64,000 nucleotides of DNA from Dendrolimus kikuchii (lineage: Eukaryota > Arthropoda > Insecta > Lepidoptera > Lasiocampidae). The DNA lies in assembly GCA_019925095.2 (NCBI GenBank), contig CM034394.1, forward strand, positions 22,802,272 through 22,866,271, written 5' to 3'. This document shows, in pieces, positions 54,910 to 64,000 of this stretch. The notes beneath the pieces are model-generated. The model saw only the letters and a list, made by a program, of their open reading frames with translations. It was not told the DNA's origin and searched no databases. Position numbers and translations under genes: made by a program. The number at the start of each line of letters is the position of its first letter. The first letter of the stretch is position 1.

Positions 54910-55322
54910 GGATGTCCGTGTAGGAATGGAGGTGGAATACTAATTTCTGCGACCCGGCGCCCTGTCGTTTACGTCGTCAGCCAATTACAGTCCATTGCTG
55001 GAGGTAGGCCTCCCCAAGTCGGCGCCACTCATCCGGGTCCTGCGCCTTTTTCATCCAGCGCCTACCAGCGACCTTGCGCAGAGCGTCCCACACTACGTTT
55101 ACCGAGACGTGATCTCCACGTCCTGTCGTTTAAGGCGACAAAACTATCCCCTGACAAGAGTATGCCGCCATAATAACTTTGAGTTGTGTTCCGGCATTAG
55201 TTTCTAGTTTCTAGCTCCTTATTCGACGCCGACAGCAGATTGTCAACACATCTAGTGTATGAAATGTCCATAAGCGACGGTAACCACTGTCCATTATGTA
55301 GAATGTCAGCCTGTCTGCTAAA
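54910..55322 (+). mobile_element. A-repeat split by an RTE insert
   Basis: 5' part 54910-54971 and 3' part 55122-55322 of a diverged copy are joined at CCTGTCGTTTA. Confidence 0.7.
54972..55121 (-). mobile_element. RTE 3' end (second family), 11-bp TSD
   Basis: CCTGTCGTTTA occurs at 54961-54971 and 55122-55132. The insert is the inverse of the RTE end at 55410-55625 (GTCGTCAGCC, CTCCCCAAGTCGGCGCCAC). Confidence 0.8.
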
Positions 55323-55409
55323 AACGGACCATGAAGCCATGTGGAAAAACTTAGTTTTAAATATACAATTTCATTTACAACCCTCTTAGCTCGTAAAATT
55401 AACAAGTTG

Positions 55410-55625
55410 AAATGGCAGTGGGCCCGTCACGTCTGCCGCAGGACCAATGGCCGATGGAGCAGACGAATCCTGAAGTGAAGACCGCGTCTCGGTAAAGCGC
55501 GACTGACTGACGACCTGTGCAAGGTCACCGGTTGGCGCTGGATGAGGAAGTCAGTGGACAGAGATGAGTGGCGCTGACTTGGAGAGGCCTACGTCCATCA
55601 GTGGACTGCGAACGGCTGACGACGA
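55410..55625 (+). pseudogene. RTE LINE C-terminal end (second family)
   Basis: The broken frame reads KLKWQWARHVCRRTNGRW, then KVTGWRWMRKSVDRDEWR and EAYVHQWT. The pattern is typical of RTE polyprotein C-termini. It has a stop and a frame change. Confidence 0.7.
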
Positions 55626-56185
55626 TTTAAAACCTTCAACAAACTGTATACGTATTCAAAACACAAAAATTAAAAACAAATTCATAGTTAAAATGGGAAT
55701 ATTAGTAAAAATAGATGGAACATTACAAGAACCGCTAAGTATCTATCGGTAATACGGTATTCTCTGCCTACATTCTGAATAATAAATTACGAAAGGTTCG
55801 GGTAAAACGGTCGCGGTCGATTCAGAAGGCATCGATCAAAAGAAATCACTTCTCATCTATAATACAGTATGGCATACATAACCGTTAAATCACCGGGCCA
55901 AAGTTTGTTACAAATTATCTGATCTATTATACATGGAAGCTTTATCATCTATATTAATAAAATTACACTCTGTCTGTAGTCTCAATGTAAATACCATAAT
56001 TTAAGTGAAAAATATCTAATTTTACTTTGCCTGGTCTAAAATTTTAAGACCGTTTTAGAAGTTTTGACTGTTTTTTTCGTAACCACTCAACGGACTTCAT
56101 TGATTATTTTAATTATTCGTCATTAGTATCATGAAAATTACTTTGATAAAACTTATAGTATTAGTAGTAGTATTTAATTATGAAG
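55626..56185. other. Spacer, nothing recognised
   Basis: There is no frame or repeat of note. Confidence 0.4.
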
Positions 56186-56189
56186 TAAA

Positions 56190-56325
56190 AATATGTTGCT
56201 GGAGCGTTTTCTGCGCCGCTTCTTCTTTAACAGTAACTGAAATTGTTTCGGACGCGGTAGTAGACTCATGACTTTCAATAAGTAATCTTTAAGATTCCAT
56301 TTTGAAATAAATACATTCCTTTTTA
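56190..56325 (+). mobile_element. LINE-like 3' end with decayed shared module
   Basis: TTGCTGGAGCGTTTTCTGCG, CCGCTTCTTC and GGACGCGGTAGTAG follow the order of the shared module at 1440-1508. AATAAATACATTCC may be the tail. The hairpin is weakened. Confidence 0.4.
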
Positions 56326-56439
56326 TTTGCATCATAATATTTAAGAGCGTATGCTGATATTAGGCAAATTAATCCAATGAATTTGATTAAAAGGTCCAGA
56401 ACTGAAAGGTCATGACAATATTCAATTTTTTTTTATTTT

Positions 56440-56671
56440 TTTTTATTGCAGGAGATCAGCAGACAGGCAGACGACCCACTTGATGGAAAGCGGTTACCAT
56501 CGCCTATGGACATTTGCAACAACAAAGTTGCTACAAATGCGCTGCTGCTCTCTTAAGGGAGACTGGAACCTGGTCACTAATGCCGGAACACAACTCAAGG
56601 TTGTTACGGCGACATACTTTAGACCAGGGGTGGTAGCCATCCAGTCGGGCAAATGCCCTACCACCTGGCAA
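56440..56671 (-). mobile_element. A-repeat truncated at CCACCTGGCA
   Basis: It is a clean copy, but it stops at the same base as 38035-38298. It is followed by AATTAATTGAATT palindromic AT-rich DNA that repeats TGCCAGGTGGCA. Confidence 0.75.
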
Positions 56672-56679
56672 ATTAATTG

Positions 56680-57684
56680 AATTTGCCAGGTGGCAAATTA
56701 ATTAATTCAATTAATTGAATTATTCAATTTAGTGTTTATATAAATCACTTTGGTTTATTCAAGCAAATTGAAATACAGAAATAAACTGTCTAATATCGTC
56801 TGTTGCTCTTATCGGTGAAGCCTTCTCCAATCTTTTCTATTCTCGGTCAGCTTTTTCATATCTTTGTACTACACGATACCTCTATTTTCTTTTATGCGGT
56901 TGATAAATGCCCTGTTGGTCGTTTCTTTCGTTTCCTACCTTTGCCTTTGATTTTGTTACATATATATGAATTTTATTTAATTGTACGAGCTAAAGCACGC
57001 CAAGCCTGAAAAATTATGTGTACCGTATAATTACTGTAACACTTTTAAAAAGGTGTTTTTGAAAATGAATAAATATGAATTTTTTGTTATGTTTCATTTT
57101 GATATTTTGCGAACTAAGTGGTGGGCAAATCTGGTATTAGTTATATGATAAATGCCATGTTATTCATACTACCTAATAAAAAAATGAATAAGAATTAAAG
57201 TAAAAAATTAACGCAGACGAAGTGGTGAGTAACGCCTAGTTATACATAAAAGCTTTTGGATTCATAATATATGAAAACTTTCTTTTTCAAACTAATATCT
57301 TTTTGGAATACATCATTGCTGTAATGGATATTCGATTGTCTACATAATTGTTATTTATATTACGGAATACAGGCAGACGGATAATCCTTTATTCCCTCTT
57401 TAAGTACACAGTGAAACTTAAACCTAGTAACAACTAAGAGGCTGGTGCCTGAATTAGGTGTAAAAGAAACCTGTGATACAGGTTACCAGGATCAATCCGT
57501 TGGCCTTGATATTTGGCTAATTAAGAGAAAAAAATGCTAGTATAATTATTATAAGTAATTGTCTTAGAGTGAACCCTTCAAGTGTAAGTAAGTTCGCATA
57601 GGTGATGTAAGAATAAGTATGTGTGATTGAGCGAGAGTGAATGAGTCAGATAATGTATAAGAAGTATACTGGTATGTATAGTAG
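56680..57684. other. AT-rich spacer, nothing recognised
   Basis: A 68-residue hydrophobic frame at 56803-57009 has no known motif. Confidence 0.4.
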
Positions 57685-57689
57685 AATAC

Positions 57690-57922
57690 CAAAGGTGCTG
57701 CTACGAATGTACTGCCGCTCTCTAATAGAGAGAGATGAGATTGAAAGCTGGTCACTAACGCCGGAACGCAACTCAAGGTTGTTATGGCGCCATACTATAG
57801 ACCAGGGGTAGCTATTTAGGCGGGCAAATACTCTACCTGGCTGTGAGTTGTTTTGTCACCGCTTACGATAGGCCGGTCGGCCATAAGAAAATTTTATTCT
57901 TCCTCTGCTCCTGCACGGATAA
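57690..57922 (-). mobile_element. A-repeat, 5' two-thirds, diverged
   Basis: It starts at CCAAAGGTGCTGCTACG and ends CTCCTGCACGGATAAA. The 3' tail is missing. Confidence 0.65.
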
Positions 57923-58496
57923 ATCTTTCGCATACTTATTGCTTTATAGAATCCAATAGCAATTCAACTGTAAATCGGGCTTAAGATCTAAAAACTGGTA
58001 TGTAAACGTACTTGCTGATGAACTGAAGATTATATGTACGCACCTTGTAATTTTGGTTTGTAGTAGACCAGTCACAGTTTAATTTATTGTTATCGCATGC
58101 GTAATGTCTATTATATGAGGAAAATACGACTTCATTTACATAGAAAATACTGTACAGTATTATTCCTTTAATGTAATTAATGTAACAACCAAAAGTTTCT
58201 TTGAATAGATGTTGTGAAGTTTGTATCGTCCTTTTATGATGTTTGTTTCGGTTTACTTTTTTATATGTTACCTACTTTTTATTTAGGATTTCGCACTTTC
58301 GCACAAACGGAATGACTATAAAAGAGTCAAGTATGTCAATTTTATATGAAATATGTCATCATTGTATTAATACGTGAAGCAAAAACTTTGTACCCCTTTT
58401 TACGAAATTTGCGCGGATGGAGGAGTATGAAATTTCGCACACTTATAGTTCATATAGAGAAGGAGTGCCGAAGGCTAATATATTTTTTTAAATTAT
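57923..58496. other. AT-rich spacer, nothing recognised
   Basis: There is no frame or repeat of note. Confidence 0.4.
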
Positions 58497-58575
58497 ACAT
58501 ACATACATACATACATAACTTCACGCCAGTTCCCTTGCGGGGTAGGCACGAACAACAACAACAACAACAACAAAC
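58497..58575 (-). mobile_element. RTE 3' tip with (CAA)n expansion
   Basis: (CATA)n then ACTTCACGCCAGTTCCC, cut after GCACGAACAACA, with seven CAA units. Similar AT-rich sequence on both sides (ATATTTTTTTAAATTAT and ATATTTTTTAATTAT) suggests a TSD. Confidence 0.65.
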
Positions 58576-58857
58576 ATTATATTTTTTAATTATGCATAAA
58601 AAAACATTACACACACTACCATGTATGTGACACACACACGCATATATGCTCTTTTGTTTATTGTTAAAGTTAAATTAACAGTGTAGCCTTGGCGAAATCT
58701 GTGATTATAGAAGTATATTTATAGTGTTTGACAACATAACCTTAATAATGTTCAAACTTATAATTTAAATTAATTATTATGGTCGAAATTCAACCACTGG
58801 GCGACTTCTGGTATTCATTATTATCCCTGTCGGTTTTTCTCAAAAATTACTAACAAT

Positions 58858-58950
58858 CTAATTCATATTGTGTTAAGTAAAATTCTAGGCGCCTTTAAGA
58901 ACCTTAAAGAAGTAAGTTCGTACTAACTGTAACTCAATATGAATGAGACC
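58858..58950. repeat. Diverged inverted-repeat hairpin
   Basis: The outer arms ATTCATATTG and CAATATGAAT, plus the following GAGACCG, relate it to 42348-42426. Confidence 0.4.
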
Positions 58951-59094
58951 GTAAGTATAGTGATGACGTTTGGTAGGAAGGTGTATTTTATTTACAGTTA
59001 CTTAATGATCTTGACAGTTCCGAATAAATACGTTAATTGTGACTGAAAGTTAAAATATGCTTAAAACAAGTAAATCATAATTTCATAGTTATAT

Positions 59095-59510
59095 AAACGG
59101 AACAAGAAATTATCATCAAATTGTGGTAAAAAACATTTGGTTTCTTTATTTGTTACTTTGATTAAAAAAAAAAAACACAAGTAAAGTGATCTGTACTTTT
59201 ATCCAGACTCATATATTATATTCTAATGTATTTCGAAGCGCTGAAGCCGAATCTTGGGTCAGATTGGTCCATACATCCTTAAAATTTTGAGATAAATTCT
59301 CGTAAAAAATATTTAGTATCTTTATTTGTTACTTTGTTTAAAAAAAAATAACACAAGGTAATTGGCCTGTACTTTTAACCAGACTCATATATTCTTATGT
59401 ATTTCGAAACGCTGAATCCGATTCTTAGATCAGTTTGGTTCATACACTCTCAGAATTTTGAGATTAATTTTCGTAAAAATATGTTTAGTTTCTTTATTTG
59501 TTACTAAACT
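59095..59510 (+). repeat. Tandem repeat, about 174-bp unit, about 2.4 copies
   Basis: The anchor TTTCTTTATTTGTTAC (or TATCTTTATTTGTTAC) recurs at 59141, 59317 and 59489. The parts between share CCAGACTCATATATT, GTATTTCGAA and CGTAAAAA. Satellite-like, non-coding. Confidence 0.7.
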
Positions 59511-59879
59511 TAATTCTTTTCGTTGCCTTTTTATCTTACAAACTTTAAGCGATTGTATATAAATTTCCAGGTCATGTTACTAATATTTAAGAAAAAAAGT
59601 GCTGACGAACATAACGTTGTAATGTGTTATTTTCTGAAACAATAAGCTAATTATCGTATTTTAATTTGCTACTGGTGCAATGTAGGATCCTTGATTGAAA
59701 CTACACACTTTATATATTTGATTTATTTCATCCCTTGATATGGATTGAGAGGCCTTGATATGCAACCGTGAGCATACGCGTGCGCTACCCAAATAAGCGA
59801 AGTTCGTACTGATGGTAAATTCGCGCGTGTTCACCTAAATTTGTAAGGCATCTGTCTTGGGCAACATCAGTAGGAAACC

Positions 59880-60175
59880 ATTTTACTCCATATTTCGAAA
59901 GGCTTAGACATTTCTAAATGCTATCTTTGTTATCGCGTAGAGATAGGTTTACTGGATTTGATGTTTCTATTCAAAATTGTCAGAAATAAAGTAAATTGCC
60001 CACAACTCTTAGAACTTTTAAATTTTCCGGCCCCCACTAGGATTCCGCGTAATCAAATCAATCCCTTTGTACCGTCATTGCGCAAAGCAGCTCTTGGTTT
60101 TAACTCGCCTATTCTTCGTACATGCAGGTTATATAATAATATGAACAATAAAGACATACATCATGACTCCTAATA
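59880..60175 (+). pseudogene. LINE C-terminal remnant
   Basis: The frame reads LFKIVRNKVNCPQLLELLNF, then RIPRNQINPFVPS and SPILRTCRLYNN. The pattern is typical of LINE polyprotein C-termini. Upstream (59880-59960) the frame is broken. Confidence 0.6.
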
Positions 60176-60837
60176 CAAATGTAAAAAATACGTTCAATCA
60201 CTATTAATTAATAAAACTTAAGTCTAGCGTTTTACCATTATTTTTTTTGTATATTTTTCTTATAATAAGCAAGTTATGTTTGCCTGTAAGATTAGTATAA
60301 GACCATTAACATTATATTTCATTTAAGCATATCAATGTATCAGTTGTTGGCAGGCATTATAAATTTAAAAAAAATAATTTTGAATCCGGTAAATGTACAA
60401 ACTTGCTTCGTACATACAAAGTTAGTTCGTCAGTATTTATATGAAACTTCAAACGGGGCTTCTTAGAGCGATTCAACTATAGTAAGATATACGAACCGGT
60501 TGAAAAGCGCTTCTAATAGGTAACGATCGTAAAGCTGTTTAGTTTGCTTGTCTCATAATGTTCACCCGATTAACTAAGCCAGAGATACGTTTGTTTCGGA
60601 ACCTATCCGGGGTACGGTAGCGGATGCCGGCCGCGTTTCCTGCACCGTGTGTGCCCGATACCGCCCTTTATAAATCACTTGTCCAAACTGACTATTTGCG
60701 CGTTTATTCTGGTTTTATAAAGCTTTTAACTTTAACCGTACATTCAGCATACTAGAGAATTACAATCTTCCAACAAGAATATAACTCGAAAGTTCTGGAA
60801 TGTCGGACTCTATTTTTTGTTAAAAGAATTAAATATA
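60176..60837. other. Spacer, nothing recognised
   Basis: 60590-60670 is GC-rich (CGGATGCCGGCCGCGTTTCC) but unassigned. Confidence 0.35.
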
Positions 60838-61484
60838 ACAAAACTACGTTTTAACGGTTTTAAGCGCGGTAATTTATTTCATTTTGAAGAAGGGTCAATG
60901 AGTATTGTTAAAGTTTTATTTAACCTACCGCCAACTTGTTCATTTTAATTATTTAGTTTTAATTTTGTTTATGGTTATTATTTATTGTATGGGAGCCTAA
61001 TCTAATTTACCGCCGCTTCGCAACATATTATGAAGAAAACAAGAAACTCTTCAGCAAACATGCCTAGCTCTAATAATCTATATCTATATTAATATTATAA
61101 AGAGATAAAGTTTGTGACGTTGTAGGGGATAATCTTTGGATCTACTAAACCGATTTTAAAAATTCTTTTACTGTTCGAAAGCTATGGTAACAGGGAGTAT
61201 CATAGGCTATATAATATGACGCTATATACCACAGGAGCGTGATAGAGCCCGGGTGAAACCGTGCCGGCCGCTAGTTTTATATAATACTAAAATGGGTGGA
61301 AGGAAAAATAAAAGAAATTATCAGTCAAGTTGGTTTCTGTTCCGGTGCACGCAGAAAGAGCTCACAGTGTCTTGAGGTCTGGCAGTTGGTTTTTGCTGGC
61401 TTTGGGTCTTAATAGTTTTGATGATCGGATCCCAAACAGGTGGCACTTGCTAACCATCTTCTCTATTGAAATTTGGGTTAGAGT
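60838..61484 (-). mobile_element. PLE 3' end, split by a Helitron-like insert
   Basis: It is colinear with 18-480 and goes on into antisense C-terminal coding (GGATCCCAAACAGGTGGC near 61427). It is interrupted at 61077-61274. Confidence 0.75.
61077..61274 (+). mobile_element. Helitron-like element, 198 bp, with empty site
   Basis: It starts TCTATATCTATATTAATATT and ends GTGCCGGCCGCTAG. Removing it restores TAATAATTTTATATAAT, exactly the sequence in the other PLE copies (about 323-339). Insertion between A and T, with no TSD. Confidence 0.75.
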
Positions 61485-61854
61485 TTAGGATTGATTGCTT
61501 AGTTTTGGGATAATTTTTTTTATCACCAACACCTCCGTCATATGCCAAGACAGAGACTTTTCTTTTCTTGTTTTGTTTTAATTCTGCTTATAACACTAAG
61601 GATAATAAAAATGGGAGGTAATCTTTTTAGTTTTATTTTTTTTTATTGCCTATTCCATTTATATCTCTATCAATTTAATGTACATTTTCTTATATTCGCC
61701 ACTTATTTATTTCTTTATGTTATATATTCTACTGATACATCCTACAGGTTAGTTTAGGTTCTAATGTTTAGGATATATTATAATCTGTGTGTTAATCTAC
61801 CGATTATTATTATTGGTGCGGTTTTTTTAACTATCCCAAGGAAACTCTTGAATT
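61485..61854. other. AT-rich spacer, nothing recognised
   Basis: A hydrophobic 71-residue frame at 61542-61757 has no known motif. Confidence 0.35.
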
Positions 61855-62010
61855 TTTCGGGATCAAAATTATCCTATATGTTGACCAGGGATATAAGCTA
61901 CCACCATACAAAATTTCATGTAAATCGGTCCAGTTGTTTCGGAGATTAGCCAGTACAAACAGCCAGACAAACAGTCAAACAGATAAGAAGACAGAGAAAC
62001 AAAAAAATTG
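61855..62010 (-). mobile_element. Helitron-like repeat fragment
   Basis: CAAAATTTCATGTAAATCGG, TCCAGTTGTTTCGGAGATTAG and ACAGCCAGACAAACAG are typical interior segments. Ends are not preserved. Confidence 0.4.
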
Positions 62011-62015
62011 AAAAA

Positions 62016-62635
62016 AATCTAAATTAGTTTTATTTCACTTCTTACATCCCCCTGACTCGGTTTTTAGCATTTTTTTTTCACTGTACAGAAATTCGACCTC
62101 TACAGTTTTATTATATGTATGTATAGATTATTGGGTGATTATCAGTCTCCAATATTCTAGTTCAACAATGTAAACTTAGTTTAATTCAAAAAAAATAGAA
62201 TTAAAAAATCCTTTCCTAAAACGCTTCGTTTCCTACGTCAAAGTGGCACTTATTCCTAATTATTCAAATTTTTATACCGCTGACCAACAAAATAAGTGGT
62301 ATAAGCACAAAGAAAGGTTTTTTGAACGACTATGTAAAGTGACCGTAGACTCGAGTGTTCTGTATGTGTATAATAACATATTTTACGCGCAAACCATCTT
62401 GGGCCTGACGTTAATGATCGTTGCGAATGAAATATTGGCGGGTTTATAAAAGAAAAATCAGGGCCCGCCGCTTTATTTGGGAATAGCGTAAGTAGGATGA
62501 GATTTGAAAGCGCGGCGTTTATTTGTTAACACATTCCTTCTGATCGTTTAATTTTTTTCAAGTAGTCAACATCATCACCTGAGCGTTCGATCTGAGTTGA
62601 AATCTTCGAATAATAATAGTTATAACTATGATGTG
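62016..62635. other. Spacer, nothing recognised
   Basis: A 68-residue frame at 62243-62449 starts with a non-ATG codon and has no known family. Confidence 0.35.
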
Positions 62636-62988
62636 CCTGTGACTTCGATCACGCTTGACTTGAAATTCCCGGGATTAAAAATATGACACATTTTATTACA
62701 TATATTTTGCCATCGATCAGTAAAAGAATCGTATTGGAATTCAATTTTTTTAATTTCCCAGCATAAAAAGTAGCGCAGAATTTAAGTCTAAGAATTAGCT
62801 GTCGATCAGCGAAAACGCATCGAAATCGGCCCATTAGTTTTTACGTAAAGGCCGAATAAACAGACAAGAAATCTAAAAAAAATTTCATCGTGTTCTTCAA
62901 CGTTTATATAGTCCATTCCAGTTGTTTCTTTTAAACAGCTTCAATGTACAGACGCGCCATGATTAGAAATTTATAATATTAATATAAG
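62636..62988 (-). mobile_element. Helitron-like element, partial
   Basis: It is the inverse of parts of 16042-16543 and 29161-29743 (GCGCAGAATTTAAGTC, CGATCAGCGAAAACGC, TATATAGTCCATTCCAGTTG). Ends are diverged. Confidence 0.55.
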
Positions 62989-63242
62989 CTGTGGTAGATA
63001 TTTTGTGTATGATTTGTTGTACCAAAGCATAATATATAAAAATAAAGATATAAAAATCACACAACGAGCAGACTTATTATTGGGAAGGGATTTTTACCAG
63101 ATGACCTAGGTTATAGTGTAGAAGATACATTTCTTGTTAAAAAAATATACTATACTGTTACTGGCACTTGACACTAATGACATCTAATAGTAGCAGTTTA
63201 ATTTAAAAAGTCAGTTGTCAATTTATTTTGAAGATAATATAT

Positions 63243-63719
63243 TGTTACAACCTAGGCGCCGACAAAGACGTAAATTCCACGTATAAATCTGTAAAAGCAC
63301 ATTTTATTACCGGTCGGCATTTGAACTAATTGTAATCCTTTTATGATCGTCTTCTTTTGTTCACTTATTTATTGGCGTACATTTCTAATTATTATGGAGA
63401 ATAGCCTATTGTCCTATTGTACTCGCTCGTTAGCATTGTTAGTCAGGTGTTGCGGATTAGGTCGACTACGATACGGGCACATTTGTATTTGTGAGGTATA
63501 AAACGACGGCCTGATGGAGAGAGGAGGCAGTCAAGCTACGACTACGATACAGACATGGCATGTGTACATTCGGGAATCTAATAGTGACAGACTTTACGCG
63601 TTTTATTGAATTACGACCTTTTGCATTGCGTTTGGATTAGCTGTATTCGGTTATATTTGTACCCGTGTTATACGTGTTTGTATAGTTTTAATAAACTCGA
63701 GTCCCGCTAAATTCGTAAC
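63243..63719 (+). mobile_element. Solo LTR, copy 3
   Basis: It starts TGTTACAACC and ends ATTCGTAAC; AATATAT lies on both sides (63236-63242 and 63720-63726). It aligns over its length with 29782-30263. There is a TATA-like GTATAAAACGACG. Confidence 0.7.
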
Positions 63720-64000
63720 AATATATTGTTATAGCATCATAGATATGCAGAAAAATTATACATAGGTAGATTACAAACAAAATTTTTGGTTTAGCTTCTT
63801 TTCTTTTTCCATTGGTTTCTTTTATACAACTAGCAATATCAATAGTAAAGCGGGTTATTGGTTTATTTTTATACTACAATATGATTTTATCTACAAGTCA
63901 TTATTCATAATTACAAAAGGTCATTATATCTTTAGAAGGATAGCAATATCATATATTCAAAGCAATATTTCGTAATTATTTATTTCGTTTTTTTTAAATA

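Noticed and set aside
59095..59510. CRISPR-like array
   Set aside because: The unit is about 174 bp with few copies and no short repeat-spacer layout. The context is eukaryotic.
62243..62449. Possible small membrane protein (LYVYNNIFYAQTILGLTLMI)
   Set aside because: Non-ATG start, 68 residues, no recognised family, no splice or promoter evidence.

Overview
This window looks like a non-coding, transposon-saturated stretch of an insect genome, most likely a moth or butterfly. That assignment is inference. It rests on AT-rich spacer DNA, RTE-type LINEs with (TACA)n tails, small TC...CTAG Helitron-like repeats ending in a GTCGCGGGC motif, tRNA-headed SINEs, and an R1/I-type LINE carrying a virus-type helicase. 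I see no convincing host gene, rRNA gene, true tRNA gene or CRISPR array. Every long open frame that I can interpret belongs to a retroelement.

Layout. 1-1740 is a Penelope-like element (PLE) remnant whose GIY-YIG frame sits between two long inverted arms. 1.8-12 kb is a mosaic of A-repeats (a very abundant roughly 310-bp family), a foldback element, Helitron-like elements, a 5'-truncated non-LTR insert with a 15-bp target duplication, and a solo LTR. 12-20 kb holds SINEs, RTE 3' ends, a second copy of the 5'-truncated non-LTR family, a GC-rich TIR element and an inverted duplication of a SINE/A-repeat block. 21.3-26.1 kb holds the main item: a minus-strand LINE frame of over 1,300 codons with the end of a reverse transcriptase, RNase H, a zinc-binding motif, an uncharacterised middle part and a complete superfamily 1 helicase of RNA-virus type. 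28-33 kb holds more LINE tails, a Helitron-like element split by an RTE insert, and a solo LTR. 33.5-35.9 kb is a Jockey-type LINE with target duplication, poly(A) and an in-frame loss of its catalytic centre. 36-64 kb is again a mosaic: A-repeats, RTE ends with clear target duplications, PLE pieces (one split exactly by a 198-bp Helitron-like insert), a second GC-rich TIR element, solo LTRs, a short tandem array and long AT-rich spacers.

How the parts relate. The elements are layered: RTE ends lie inside A-repeats and Helitron-like elements, a PLE piece lies inside another repeat, and a Helitron-like element lies inside a PLE. These nests give a relative insertion history and, in several cases, empty-site evidence for element ends. 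A 68-69-nt sequence able to form a hairpin recurs in the 3' regions of the PLE, the Jockey LINE and two other LINE-like tails. Together with the LINE-helicase fusion it is the most interesting signal here. All alignments were done by eye; family names are given only where motifs support them.
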